Source: a virus. From it: 27,084 bases of DNA. Below the pieces are notes generated by a model that made no database searches, was not told the origin of the DNA, and saw nothing but the letters and a program-made list of their open reading frames with translations. A program made the translations under genes and the position numbers. This document shows, one piece after another, positions 5,098 to 10,888 of the stretch (its first letter is position 1; each line of letters opens with the position of its first letter). Location of the stretch: positions 1 to 27,084 of the IMG/VR virus record IMGVR_UViG_3300028829_001583; one strand, written 5' to 3'.

Positions 5098-6522
5098 TCA
5101 CATATTTAATTTAAGACAATGTTCTTTTACTTCATCAATGTCCTTAAGATTAATAATGTTATACTTTTTACAAGCTCTATAAACGTCTTGTAGTAAATTA
5201 AAACCAGAAGTATCACCTGAACCACCAAACACATGCATGTCTGATACCCAGATTCTTCTAGCTGGTTGTGTACCTAACCATTCTAAGGCAGGACCATCTA
5301 CAACATTACCGTAACCTGAATGCCTTTCAAGATATTTTTCATCTACACGCCTACCATTTCTAGCAATAACACGTAAATCACCTGTATTACCTCTACCGTT
5401 ATACATAGCAATGTTAACTGCTGGTAGTAAATGCATAATTTCTAAAATATCGTCACCATCAAAATTCATAGAACCTGAAGAATCAATAAGTATTGTACCT
5501 CCAAGTGTTCTAATTTTTTGTTTAAATATTTTCTTATCTACGCAATATCTATTAATGTATTTTGGATTAAAACCAAAGTCTGCAGGTCTATAAGCTCTGC
5601 CACCTTTAAGTCTACCTTGTAAATTAACAGTTAATGGTGGAGTATGAATTTCCATTTCACCCCACGCACCAACACCACCTGTAGAATTATAAAGCATATT
5701 GCGTAAATCACGATTAGTTCTATCTTCTACATTTTCATCATCAGATAATAATTCAGTATCATCTTCTGATTCCTCTGGATTAATATCTTCACTAGGTGTT
5801 AGTTTTGTTTTAGGTTTAAATACTTCTTCTTGCTTAGGTTTGTCTCTAAACATATCAAGTATTTTACTAAGTGGTTCTGCATATTTTTGTACCTTACGAT
5901 AACTAATAGTCGAACCATGATTAGTACTAACTATATAATTGTAATAATCTCTAATTACTCTTTTTGCATAAATCAATTCAGATTTACGTAATTCAGTTAC
6001 ATTTATATCTGTATTTATAGTACCCATAGCTTTGATAAACATTTCGTATTCATCACAAAACTTGTAACTACCATATCTAGATGTTGAATCATTTTCAGTA
6101 ACACGCCATTTAGACGCTAAACCAAATAAAATAATACTAGAAAGACTACCTTCATAAACAAGTTTCATAGCTTGTTGTTCAAATAAATCTTTACACATAG
6201 ATACTTCATGTATAGCTAAATCAGCTCTAAATAATAAATGATTAATTCTAATTTCTTCTAATACTTCAACAGCTTCTGCACGTACACCAGGTTTAAGCTT
6301 ACCCATTGTCTTAGGACTCCACTTAACGTGTCCTAATTCATGTCGTCTAATCATACGACTATGATTAATACCGCAACTTTGACAGTCCCTATCTAAAGGA
6401 ACTGTCATTTGTCTATTTAAGTTGTCAGTTTTAGCTTCAGGATTATTGTGTATAGTCCCTACAACTTCCCAAGATTCACCAGTAACAATTTCTGGATATG
6501 GGTATGCTTTTTGGTTATGCAT
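5098..6522 (-). CDS. VWA-domain protein with N-terminal HELGH metallopeptidase-like motif
   Basis: A 474 aa protein in three parts. Residues 45-110 hold CQSC followed by RRHELGHVKW: the HELGH (61-65) is a zincin HExxH motif, and VLEEIRINHL (88-97) supplies a candidate third ligand. Residues 230-275 are an acidic linker. Residues 340-474 form a von Willebrand A domain with the MIDAS signature DSSGSM (347-352) and a late SDMH (Asp428). VWA proteins paired with MoxR-type ATPases act as co-chaperone or metal-insertion machines (CobT-like), where the VWA protein selects the substrate. The AAA+ partner lies directly upstream and overlaps by 8 bp. The predicted outcome is ATP-dependent remodelling, possibly coupled to proteolysis, of an unknown target. 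Cobalt chelatase activity is not supported because no other cobalamin gene is present. Confidence 0.78.
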   Translation of the reverse strand: MHNQKAYPYPEIVTGESWEVVGTIHNNPEAKTDNLNRQMTVPLDRDCQSCGINHSRMIRRHELGHVKWSPKTMGKLKPGVRAEAVEVLEEIRINHLLFRADLAIHEVSMCKDLFEQQAMKLVYEGSLSSIILFGLASKWRVTENDSTSRYGSYKFCDEYEMFIKAMGTINTDINVTELRKSELIYAKRVIRDYYNYIVSTNHGSTISYRKVQKYAEPLSKILDMFRDKPKQEEVFKPKTKLTPSEDINPEESEDDTELLSDDENVEDRTNRDLRNMLYNSTGGVGAWGEMEIHTPPLTVNLQGRLKGGRAYRPADFGFNPKYINRYCVDKKIFKQKIRTLGGTILIDSSGSMNFDGDDILEIMHLLPAVNIAMYNGRGNTGDLRVIARNGRRVDEKYLERHSGYGNVVDGPALEWLGTQPARRIWVSDMHVFGGSGDTSGFNLLQDVYRACKKYNIINLKDIDEVKEHCLKLNM

Positions 6523-7228
6523 TAGACAACGTTACAGCGTCAATAAGTTCTTCTGCTTTGTCTGCAAAGATTAACTCAGCAGCTACTTCGGCTTTAAAAC
6601 CTTTCTCTTGTAGTGCAAAGAACTCTGCCCATGAACGAACCGATATACGGTCTTCAGGGTCTTCAACTAACGTTGTATCATTAATTACAGTATGCCATTC
6701 ATCTGGAAACGCTTCCATTGCTTTAGGGTGTATACTGCCAACATATATTTTCACAGGAAATCTATCCTTAAGTGCAAGTGGTAGTGACTCAGGTGGACTG
6801 TTAGTTGTAGCAACAACTTGAAATCCAGGTGCTGGTCGAACTGTCTCTTGCTCTTCATTATTTATAGTAATACCTGCAATATCTTGGTCATCCAATATAG
6901 CGTGTAAGAAAGTCATGGCATCTGGTGATGCATGGTCTATCTCATTGATAACTAATCTGCCACCATTACGCCAAGCTTTAATAGCTATACCGTCATGCCA
7001 TTCAAATCCACCGTCTTTAGCAGGTCTATAAAAACCTTCTAAGTTAGCTGACGCTGTATCTTCTGTCATTGTTATTTGGTAGACATTTGGATTACCATCC
7101 ATATCTAATGGTGCATTTTGTTTAACTGCACTATAGGTCTTACCTGTACCTGGAGGACCATGTAATAATATTCTGCGTGAGTTACCCAAAATAGCATTAA
7201 CTTGTTTCCAGCATTTGTCTTTATTCAT
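6515..7228 (-). CDS. MoxR/CobS-type AAA+ ATPase
   Basis: A 237 aa protein that is essentially one AAA+ module: Walker A GPPGTGKT (24-31), Walker B LVINEID (92-98), sensor 1 ATTNS (140-144), and an arginine-finger region KDRF (154-157), followed by a short helical lid rather than a full second domain. The sequence between Walker A and B (EDTASANLEGFYRP) resembles the MoxR/CobS group, which work as hexamers with a VWA partner to remodel proteins or insert cofactors. Its stop overlaps the start of the VWA/HELGH gene and its start overlaps the 107 aa gene, so stoichiometric co-expression is likely. It is shorter than many MoxR proteins (about 300 aa). Assignment to AAA+ is secure; the subfamily is likely. 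Confidence 0.88.
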   Translation of the reverse strand: MNKDKCWKQVNAILGNSRRILLHGPPGTGKTYSAVKQNAPLDMDGNPNVYQITMTEDTASANLEGFYRPAKDGGFEWHDGIAIKAWRNGGRLVINEIDHASPDAMTFLHAILDDQDIAGITINNEEQETVRPAPGFQVVATTNSPPESLPLALKDRFPVKIYVGSIHPKAMEAFPDEWHTVINDTTLVEDPEDRISVRSWAEFFALQEKGFKAEVAAELIFADKAEELIDAVTLSNA

Positions 7229-7544
7229 AGTTATTCCCTTCTTGTTCTAAATGATTAGGTACATATCTACAATATATATCTATTTCATTATTTTTATTTT
7301 TTCTTTGTTGTATCTCAAACTTACCTTTGTCTGCTAAGTGTGCGATATTTCTTTGTGTCATAGACACAATGTTTGATTTGTTACCACCTAACCACTTTGG
7401 TGCAGTACCTATTACGTACCACACATTAGGAGATGACAAAAGCACTTTGACTTTTTCATCTGTTAATAACCTAGGTTTTCTACCTGGGGGAGTAGTGTTA
7501 GCTGGTGGGGGAGTTTCCTCCCTCATTCCATTAGGCATCGTCAT
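7221..7544 (-). CDS. Hypothetical protein, possible small winged-helix domain
   Basis: A 107 aa protein with a Pro-rich disordered start (EETPPPANTTPPGRKPRLL) and a compact C-terminal part (about 30-100) with alternating helices and a strand pair (GKFEIQQRKNKNNEIDIYCRYV) that reads like the wing of a small winged helix; SNIVSMTQRNIAHLADKG would be the recognition region. It overlaps the MoxR gene by 8 bp and the upstream gene by 14 bp, so it belongs to the same operon. It may recruit the ATPase to DNA or regulate the operon. The fold is a guess from pattern. Confidence 0.6.
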   Translation of the reverse strand: MTMPNGMREETPPPANTTPPGRKPRLLTDEKVKVLLSSPNVWYVIGTAPKWLGGNKSNIVSMTQRNIAHLADKGKFEIQQRKNKNNEIDIYCRYVPNHLEQEGNNYE

Positions 7545-7989
7545 TAGTTGTTCCTTTCTTTAAGAAATCTTCTACTTCATCAGCAACATGTTCTAATGAA
7601 TGTGATACAGATTGTGCAGTTAAGTCACGTAATGTATCTAAATCTTCTGTTAAACACACTTGCATACTTGAAGGTTCTATCATTAGCCAACTTTGAAACA
7701 CTCCATCATCGGAAGCTTTTTGACGTATTTCTTCAATTTCTTCATATGTGTAATCAGTTTTATCATTCATAACATTTTCTGCTGTCATATAATCAGTCAT
7801 AATAATGGCTCTTTCGGTAGCTATTATTTTTACAGCGTCTTGTAGTGCTGTTGCAGAACAAGATGCCTCTAATACAATATTCCAGACATCTGGTTCTTCC
7901 CAGCTAGGTCCTTCATTATCTAATCCAGCATATACTACTTGAACAGTATATTCTTTACGTGGTACATTATGTACATGTATTTCGTTCAT
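7531..7989 (-). CDS. Hypothetical acidic protein, first gene of the MoxR/VWA operon
   Basis: A 152 aa acidic protein. The first half looks like a beta-alpha domain (EYTVQVVYAGLDNEG ... WNIVLEASCSATALQDAVKIIATERA), the second half is helical and acidic (TYEEIEEIRQKASDDG ... HSLEHVADEVEDFLKKG). No catalytic motif or membrane segment is visible. It starts with a GAAAGGAAAC ribosome-binding site and leads the four-gene overlapping cluster. Its place at the head of a MoxR/VWA operon makes it a candidate substrate or adaptor, but nothing in the sequence proves this. Confidence 0.65.
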   Translation of the reverse strand: MNEIHVHNVPRKEYTVQVVYAGLDNEGPSWEEPDVWNIVLEASCSATALQDAVKIIATERAIIMTDYMTAENVMNDKTDYTYEEIEEIRQKASDDGVFQSWLMIEPSSMQVCLTEDLDTLRDLTAQSVSHSLEHVADEVEDFLKKGTTNDDA

Positions 7990-8004
7990 AGTTTCCTTTC
8001 ATTT

Positions 8005-8017
8005 TGTCGTTTATTAT
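8005..8017. repeat. 13-mer shared with the 4804 promoter region
   Basis: TGTCGTTTATTAT occurs here and at 4804-4816. On the minus strand both copies read as an A/T-rich -10-like element followed by AAACGACA. Here it lies 15 to 28 nt before the first gene of the MoxR/VWA operon and may mark that operon's promoter. No convincing -35 box accompanies it. Confidence 0.4.
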
Positions 8018-8063
8018 TTATAGCTAATTCCTCCCCATAAATTTTTTTTATGTGGGAACGAAG

Positions 8064-8097
8064 GTGAACACAAAAAAAAAAGCATAATTATGTTCAC
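8064..8097 (-). terminator. Hairpin and T run at the end of the structured RNA block
   Basis: GTGAACA (8064-8070) and TGTTCAC (8091-8097) pair perfectly over 7 bp, with a run of ten A (T on the minus strand) in the loop. The T run directly follows a small CATAATTATG palindrome in leftward transcription, so RNA polymerase could stop within it. Geometry is not classical, since the T run is inside the larger stem. Confidence 0.35.
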
Positions 8098-8102
8098 TTA
8101 AA

Positions 8103-8250
8103 TAGCTTGTAACACACTATTAGTTATTTCCATAATGATAGGATTCGAACCTATAAGGCGACCTAGTGTGGTTCTTAGTATCGTCAACTAAGCACTATCG
8201 CTAACTCCCAGCTTCTATGGCTTTACGTTATTATAATGTGTTACAAGCTA
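8103..8250. repeat. 14 bp perfect inverted repeat bracketing the tRNA-like element
   Basis: TAGCTTGTAACACA (8103-8116) and its exact complement TGTGTTACAAGCTA (8237-8250) enclose the tRNA-like fold. The AAGCTACCTA that ends at 8254 is a direct repeat of 8379-8388 in the neighbouring helix, so the two helices of this region share arms. Confidence 0.75.
8130..8220 (-). ncRNA. tRNA-like element with a canonical T-arm but no clear anticodon
   Basis: On the minus strand the segment ends with ATAGG-TTCGAAT-CCTAT, a textbook tRNA T-stem and loop, followed by CATTATGG. The 5' end starts CCATAGA, which pairs with the 3' TATGG over 5 bp plus a possible G-U, as an acceptor stem would. GCT/AGC around GGGAGTT could be a D-arm, and CTTAG/CTAAG forms a middle stem. 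However, the middle loop has nine bases (or seven with G at the normally invariant U33 position), and seven extra bases lie between the D-like and middle stems. No CCA is encoded. Either a divergent or degenerate class II tRNA or a tRNA mimic inside the larger RNA. Confidence 0.5.
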
Positions 8251-8451
8251 CCTATTTTCAGTCGTTAACAAACAGGGAATTTTATAACTCCTACTAATAG
8301 ATAGCTTATAGGATACAAAGCATGAAAAGGGAAAATACAATCGAACAAACCCTTGCCTTTCGGCACTCTATACCCTATAAGCTACCTACATTATGGGCTA
8401 TGGCTAAGCAAACAAAGGAGTCAAACTTAGCAATGTAGATAGCTTTAATCT

Positions 8452-8670
8452 TTATAGTGGAGTAACACTCACTTCACTATATGGTGATATTCTGTAAATA
8501 TCGTGTTCATGTTCTATAAATTTTATTGTAGTATCATTGTCAGCTAACTTAACTAAATTATCAATTTGTTCAGTTGCTTCTTCTACTGTAGTGTCACTAC
8601 TAAATGTAAATGATACACTTAATTCATTTATATCATGTTTCATATTTTCGTCTATAAATTGATATGTCAT
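8452..8670 (-). CDS. Hypothetical small protein
   Basis: A 72 aa acidic protein with a beta-strand start (ELSVSFTFSSDTTVEEATEQIDNLVKLADND) and a second strand-rich part (TIKFIEHEHDIYRISPYSEV). No motif recognised. Its ATG overlaps the stop of the small Cys-containing gene upstream (ATGA). It is the last protein gene before the structured RNA block, so both may share a transcript. AGAAAGG lies before the start. Confidence 0.65.
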   Translation of the reverse strand: MTYQFIDENMKHDINELSVSFTFSSDTTVEEATEQIDNLVKLADNDTTIKFIEHEHDIYRISPYSEVSVTPL

Positions 8671-8813
8671 TTGTTTACCTTTCTGTAATGTTCGTAATGG
8701 AAATTACAAACTATTTCGTTTACTTGTAAATTATCATAAACTTTGCCTAGATTTATATAATATACTTTGTTGTTCATTGGTAATGAATTGCATTTATATA
8801 CACTACATTTCAT
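8667..8813 (-). CDS. Small Cys/His protein (48 aa)
   Basis: A 48 aa protein, MKCSVYKCNSLPMNNKVYYI through to CNFHYEHYRKVNK. It has a CxxxxC pair at the N-terminus and a C-x-x-H...H cluster near the C-terminus, so one zinc ion could be bound. It has one of the strongest ribosome-binding sites in the window (AAAGGAGGAAGGATA before ATG), which also serves as the coding end of the gene upstream. It overlaps both neighbours by a few bases. Function unknown. Confidence 0.6.
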   Translation of the reverse strand: MKCSVYKCNSLPMNNKVYYINLGKVYDNLQVNEIVCNFHYEHYRKVNK

Positions 8814-8953
8814 TATCCTTCCTCCTTTAATAGCCAATACGCTTCTATTTCACCAGCACAATTTTCGCAATAAGTTTCACCATTAATATAAGCACCACCG
8901 TTATGTGTGTGATGCCAGTTATCACAACGAAAACATTGCAACCAACCACCCAT
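8813..8953 (-). CDS. Small zinc-ribbon protein (46 aa)
   Basis: A 46 aa protein reading MGGWLQCFRCDNWHHTHN followed by a short strand pair and YCENCAGEIEAYWLL. Two CxxC pairs separated by about 20 residues plus several His give a typical zinc ribbon or half-LIM arrangement. Start and stop both overlap neighbours as TAATG. It belongs to the cluster of tiny metal-binding proteins in this arm. Confidence 0.62.
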   Translation of the reverse strand: MGGWLQCFRCDNWHHTHNGGAYINGETYCENCAGEIEAYWLLKEEG

Positions 8954-9081
8954 TACTCTTCTTCGTAATTGGTCATTAGTTTAAGTATTTCAGTATGTCC
9001 AGATATTTGTTTTTGTAATATTTCCATTACTTCAACAATACCTTTAATAGATGAATAAATATCTTCTAGTTCATTGTTCAT
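8953..9081 (-). CDS. Small helical protein (42 aa)
   Basis: A 42 aa protein, one predicted helix with heptad-like hydrophobics (MNNELEDIYSSIKGIVEVME onward). Its N-terminus resembles that of the 89 aa coiled-coil protein encoded just upstream (MNNNKLENLEEIVNDI), and it overlaps that gene by 11 bp. It may be a partner or a shortened relative of it. No function known. Confidence 0.5.
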   Translation of the reverse strand: MNNELEDIYSSIKGIVEVMEILQKQISGHTEILKLMTNYEEE

Positions 9082-9340
9082 TTTTTAACCTTTCTATCAT
9101 TTCATTAACTTCTATCATTGTTAATTTAATATCATCATCGCCTAATTCGTTAACAAATTGCGTAAATGAATCACGATATTTATCTACTGCTAATGTAGAT
9201 GATATAAACTTCGCTTGAAATTCAGTATTTTTATCACCTAATTCAGATATTATTAAATTTAACGTACTACCAATTAATTCTATTTTATCTTGTATGTCGT
9301 TAACTATTTCTTCTAGGTTTTCTAGTTTGTTATTGTTCAT
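9071..9340 (-). CDS. Small coiled-coil protein
   Basis: An 89 aa, mostly helical acidic protein (MNNNKLENLEEIVNDIQDKIELIGSTLNLII...; C-terminal IEVNEMIERLKNEQ). Regularly spaced Leu/Ile residues suggest a coiled coil and oligomerisation. No catalytic residue pattern. A GAAAGGAATTA site precedes the ATG, directly after the terminator of the upstream gene. Start and stop are supported by its overlap with the following 42 aa gene. Confidence 0.65.
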   Translation of the reverse strand: MNNNKLENLEEIVNDIQDKIELIGSTLNLIISELGDKNTEFQAKFISSTLAVDKYRDSFTQFVNELGDDDIKLTMIEVNEMIERLKNEQ

Positions 9341-9354
9341 TAATTCCTTTCACT

Positions 9355-9392
9355 AAAAAAAACTAATGTGGCTAAATTAATAACCACACTAG
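9355..9392 (-). terminator. Intrinsic terminator A (after the 88 aa gene)
   Basis: CTAATGTGG and CCACACTAG form a 9 bp stem with one mismatch around a 12 nt loop, followed on the minus strand by eight T. The 16 nt core GGCTAAATTAATAACC (9370-9385), covering the loop and the closing pairs, is identical to that of the terminator at 11273-11312. Confidence 0.8.
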
Positions 9393-9403
9393 CTAATTTA
9401 ATA

Positions 9404-9670
9404 CTATACAGTAACTTCCTCTGTAGTCTCATTTAATTCTGAAACAGCAGAATTGTCTACTTGATTATCTTTAGTATCATCTGATACATTATTTTTAGGT
9501 TTGTAACTAGGTGACTGTTTGTGTAATTTAAGTACTTCATCTTTACTTAGATACAAAGGTATTTGTTCTAATTTACCATTGATATAGGTACTCATCCATA
9601 GGCGTTCGCCCCACTCTAGTTCGACACCAGTAATACCACATACTGGATTTTGATAATCTGCTTTACTCAT
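9404..9670 (-). CDS. Hypothetical acidic small protein
   Basis: An 88 aa protein. The first half is a compact domain (NPVCGITGVELEWGERLWMSTYINGKLEQIPLYLSKDEVLKLH), the second half is a disordered acidic tail rich in Asp, Asn, Ser, Thr and Glu (ending ETTEEVTV). It is followed immediately by a strong terminator and preceded by AGAAAGGACTGCTA, so it is the end of a transcription unit. Its start overlaps the stop of the small membrane protein upstream. Not recognised. Confidence 0.65.
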   Translation of the reverse strand: MSKADYQNPVCGITGVELEWGERLWMSTYINGKLEQIPLYLSKDEVLKLHKQSPSYKPKNNVSDDTKDNQVDNSAVSELNETTEEVTV

Positions 9671-9824
9671 TAGCAGTCCTTTCTATTTGTTTATCTTGGT
9701 AGGTGGCTATTGTATGCTCTTCTGTTATATCGCTTTGAAACCTACCGACACTATGCATATACATAGCTCCTAACACACAACTAATGTATGTTAGAAGCAA
9801 TCTACTAGCCAAATGGATTATCAT
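9663..9824 (-). CDS. Small single-pass membrane protein (53 aa)
   Basis: A 53 aa protein whose N-terminal third (MIIHLASRLLLTYISCVLGA followed by MYMHSV) is a hydrophobic segment long enough to cross the membrane, followed by a charged tail (ITEEHTIATYQDKQIERTANE). The ATG is preceded by AAGAAG, and the gene overlaps the one before it by 20 bp and the one after by 8 bp, filling what would otherwise be the only sizeable gap here. A shorter start at the internal MYMHSV, with TTAGGAGCT upstream, is possible. It could be a holin-like or inhibitor protein, but nothing specific identifies it. Confidence 0.5.
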   Translation of the reverse strand: MIIHLASRLLLTYISCVLGAMYMHSVGRFQSDITEEHTIATYQDKQIERTANE

Positions 9825-10014
9825 CTTCTTGGAATATATCTTTTATTGGTACTATACCAAGTACATTCAAATCCTCATTAATACTTGCTACTGTTAATCC
9901 GTCATGATAGTTAGCTATTGCTACTTCTACCATATCGTTTAATTCAGTTATTTGTGATGCACTAAACAGTGGTTTTAACACGTCCATTGCAGTTTTAATC
10001 TCAACTATATTCAT
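9805..10014 (-). CDS. Hypothetical small protein
   Basis: A 69 aa protein starting MNIVEIKTAMDVLKPLFSAS and ending with an acidic tail (QEDDNPFG). Mostly helical. The frame is open to 10077, but the ATG at 10014 has a good AGAAAGGATACT site at the right spacing, whereas the upstream extension would overlap the preceding gene and its hairpin. The -NPFG ending is slightly reminiscent of acidic hydrophobic tips that bind replication proteins, but this is weak. Not recognised. Confidence 0.6.
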   Translation of the reverse strand: MNIVEIKTAMDVLKPLFSASQITELNDMVEVAIANYHDGLTVASINEDLNVLGIVPIKDIFQEDDNPFG

Positions 10015-10037
10015 AGTATCCTTTCTATATTTTTTTA

Positions 10038-10072
10038 GGCTGATGCCGTGGGCGGAAGCATAAAAAATGCTT
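10038..10072. repeat. Pair of small hairpins in the gap before the 69 aa gene
   Basis: GGC-TGAT-GCC (10038-10047) and AAGCAT-AAAAA-ATGCTT (10056-10072) sit in a GC-richer patch of a 56 bp gap. The second overlaps the stop codon of the upstream zinc-ribbon gene. No T run follows on the minus strand, so termination is doubtful; a processing site is possible. Confidence 0.3.
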
Positions 10073-10301
10073 AACATAAACTACCTTGTAATGTTCGTGA
10101 ACCCCATGTATCAGGGTCAAATGGTACATTATCATACTCGTCTATCAGATTCTTAAATACTACCCATGCGTATGATAATTCAAGTAATATTCTATCGTTT
10201 AAACATTCTGAATCACAATATACCCAGTTATTATGTATTATAACTGTATCGTGATACATAATATTTGTTAAACATTCTGAACATGTATTAATATCAATCA
10301 T
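10071..10301 (-). CDS. Small zinc-ribbon protein (76 aa)
   Basis: A 76 aa protein with NTCSECLTN near the start and VYCDSECLND about 21 residues later, giving two Cys pairs (CxxC and CxxxC) around a short beta hairpin (YHDTVIIHNNWVYC). The C-terminal half is helical and acidic (LLELSYAWVVFKNLIDEYDNVPFDP). The layout is like the metal-binding domain of small phage regulators, but no specific family is recognised. It overlaps the preceding 35 aa gene by 8 bp. Confidence 0.62.
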   Translation of the reverse strand: MIDINTCSECLTNIMYHDTVIIHNNWVYCDSECLNDRILLELSYAWVVFKNLIDEYDNVPFDPDTWGSRTLQGSLC

Positions 10302-10401
10302 ATTGTTTCTTTTCCATTAAGAATCTAATAGCAGTTTGTTCGTCTATTAGACACTCTTCACAAATAGTCTCTGAACTACACTGTTTATATGGACAACCCA
10401 T
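10294..10401 (-). CDS. Tiny zinc-ribbon protein (35 aa)
   Basis: A 35 aa protein, MGCPYKQCSSETICEECLID then a helical basic end. A CxxxxC and a CxxC pair lie within 16 residues, enough for one zinc. It starts in a TAATG overlap with the upstream gene and ends 8 bp inside the next, so it is coupled on both sides. Its small size makes the call depend on this tiling and on the Cys pattern. Confidence 0.5.
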   Translation of the reverse strand: MGCPYKQCSSETICEECLIDEQTAIRFLMEKKQYD

Positions 10402-10640
10402 TAGTTATCTATATCCATTAGTTTTAACTGAGTAGGTCTATTTGATACTTCTTGTTTAGCAAGTATATCCATATTTATTCTAGCGATGTTATGAAATGTC
10501 CAAACACTCTCACCTTGTTCGTGTGCTTTAACACCACAACTTCTATGTAGAAATAATGGATAGTTTTTCTTACCAAAATACCAATATCTATCAGCTTGTG
10601 ATACTGTATCTTGACAGTATCCGCATAGTATTTCATTCAT
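10401..10640 (-). CDS. Small zinc-ribbon protein (79 aa)
   Basis: A 79 aa protein beginning MNEILCGYCQDTVSQADRYWYFG and continuing to LFLHRSCGVKAHEQG, which places CxxC and H-x-x-C ligands around a beta hairpin, a ribbon or treble-clef-like arrangement. The remainder is helical. It shares its start with the stop of the upstream basic protein (ATGA). Likely nucleic-acid or protein binding; the target is unknown. Confidence 0.6.
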   Translation of the reverse strand: MNEILCGYCQDTVSQADRYWYFGKKNYPLFLHRSCGVKAHEQGESVWTFHNIARINMDILAKQEVSNRPTQLKLMDIDN

Positions 10641-10885
10641 TGTCTAATATTTCCTTCCTTATCTAACCATAATCCTTGTATTTGCCATTTTTTATCCCAA
10701 TATCTCCATGTATATTTATATACATATCGATAAAACAAATATTGACCATAACTACTTCGCATTACAGTCATATTATTAATACTGTTTTTACTCTTATATA
10801 TTCTCTTTATTGGTATCGTCCAACGTAATATCAAATACCAGTTCAACCATAAGATAAATCTATTATTTCTTATATATTTAATCAT
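10637..10885 (-). CDS. Basic aromatic-rich small protein, possible membrane association
   Basis: An 82 aa, highly basic protein unusually rich in Trp, Tyr, Ile and Arg (RFILWLNWYLILRWTIPIKRIY; YLFYRYVYKYTWRYWDKKWQ). Residues 9-28 could insert in a membrane. The aromatic content resembles that of the neighbouring 62 aa protein, and both may have a common origin or act at the membrane. Start at ATG with AGAAAGGATAACTA upstream. Not recognised. Confidence 0.55.
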   Translation of the reverse strand: MIKYIRNNRFILWLNWYLILRWTIPIKRIYKSKNSINNMTVMRSSYGQYLFYRYVYKYTWRYWDKKWQIQGLWLDKEGNIRQ

Positions 10886-10888
10886 TAG

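Larger units (their letters stand above)
8060..8450 (-). ncRNA. Large structured non-coding RNA candidate containing a tRNA-like domain
   Basis: A block of about 390 nt with no credible ORF that folds as a series of long helices. In transcription order (leftward): AAGCTA-x-CTACATT with AATGTAG-x-TAGCTT plus GCTAAG with CTTAGC (hairpin 1, 8445-8379); TAGCTTATAGG with CCTATAAGCTA, 11 bp perfect (8384-8374 with 8312-8302), enclosing a TGCC-GAAA-GGCA hairpin with a GNRA tetraloop; then a 14 bp perfect helix (8250-8237 with 8116-8103) enclosing a tRNA-like fold with a canonical T-arm. A run of ten T follows (8081-8072 on the minus strand). The GNRA loop and T-loop appear only when the minus strand is read, which fixes the sense. 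It may be transcribed with the small gene upstream and processed. The arrangement recalls large phage RNAs found near tRNAs (GOLLD, ROOL), but no homology has been tested. Confidence 0.6.

Noticed and set aside
4982-5182. 66 aa plus-strand ORF across the gap and the end of the VWA gene
   Set aside because: It runs antisense into the VWA coding region, has no ribosome-binding site, and its sequence is explained by the hairpins in this gap.
5098-7228. Reading the ATPase/VWA pair as cobalt chelatase subunits CobS and CobT
   Set aside because: Domain similarity is general to MoxR-VWA pairs. No other cobalamin gene is present, and the second protein carries an HELGH motif. The broader description was kept.
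8130-8151. Attachment site (attP) made of a host tRNA 3' end
   Set aside because: The T-arm would fit, but no integrase is visible in the window and the 14 bp flanking helix suggests an RNA fold. Kept only as an alternative under the tRNA-like element.
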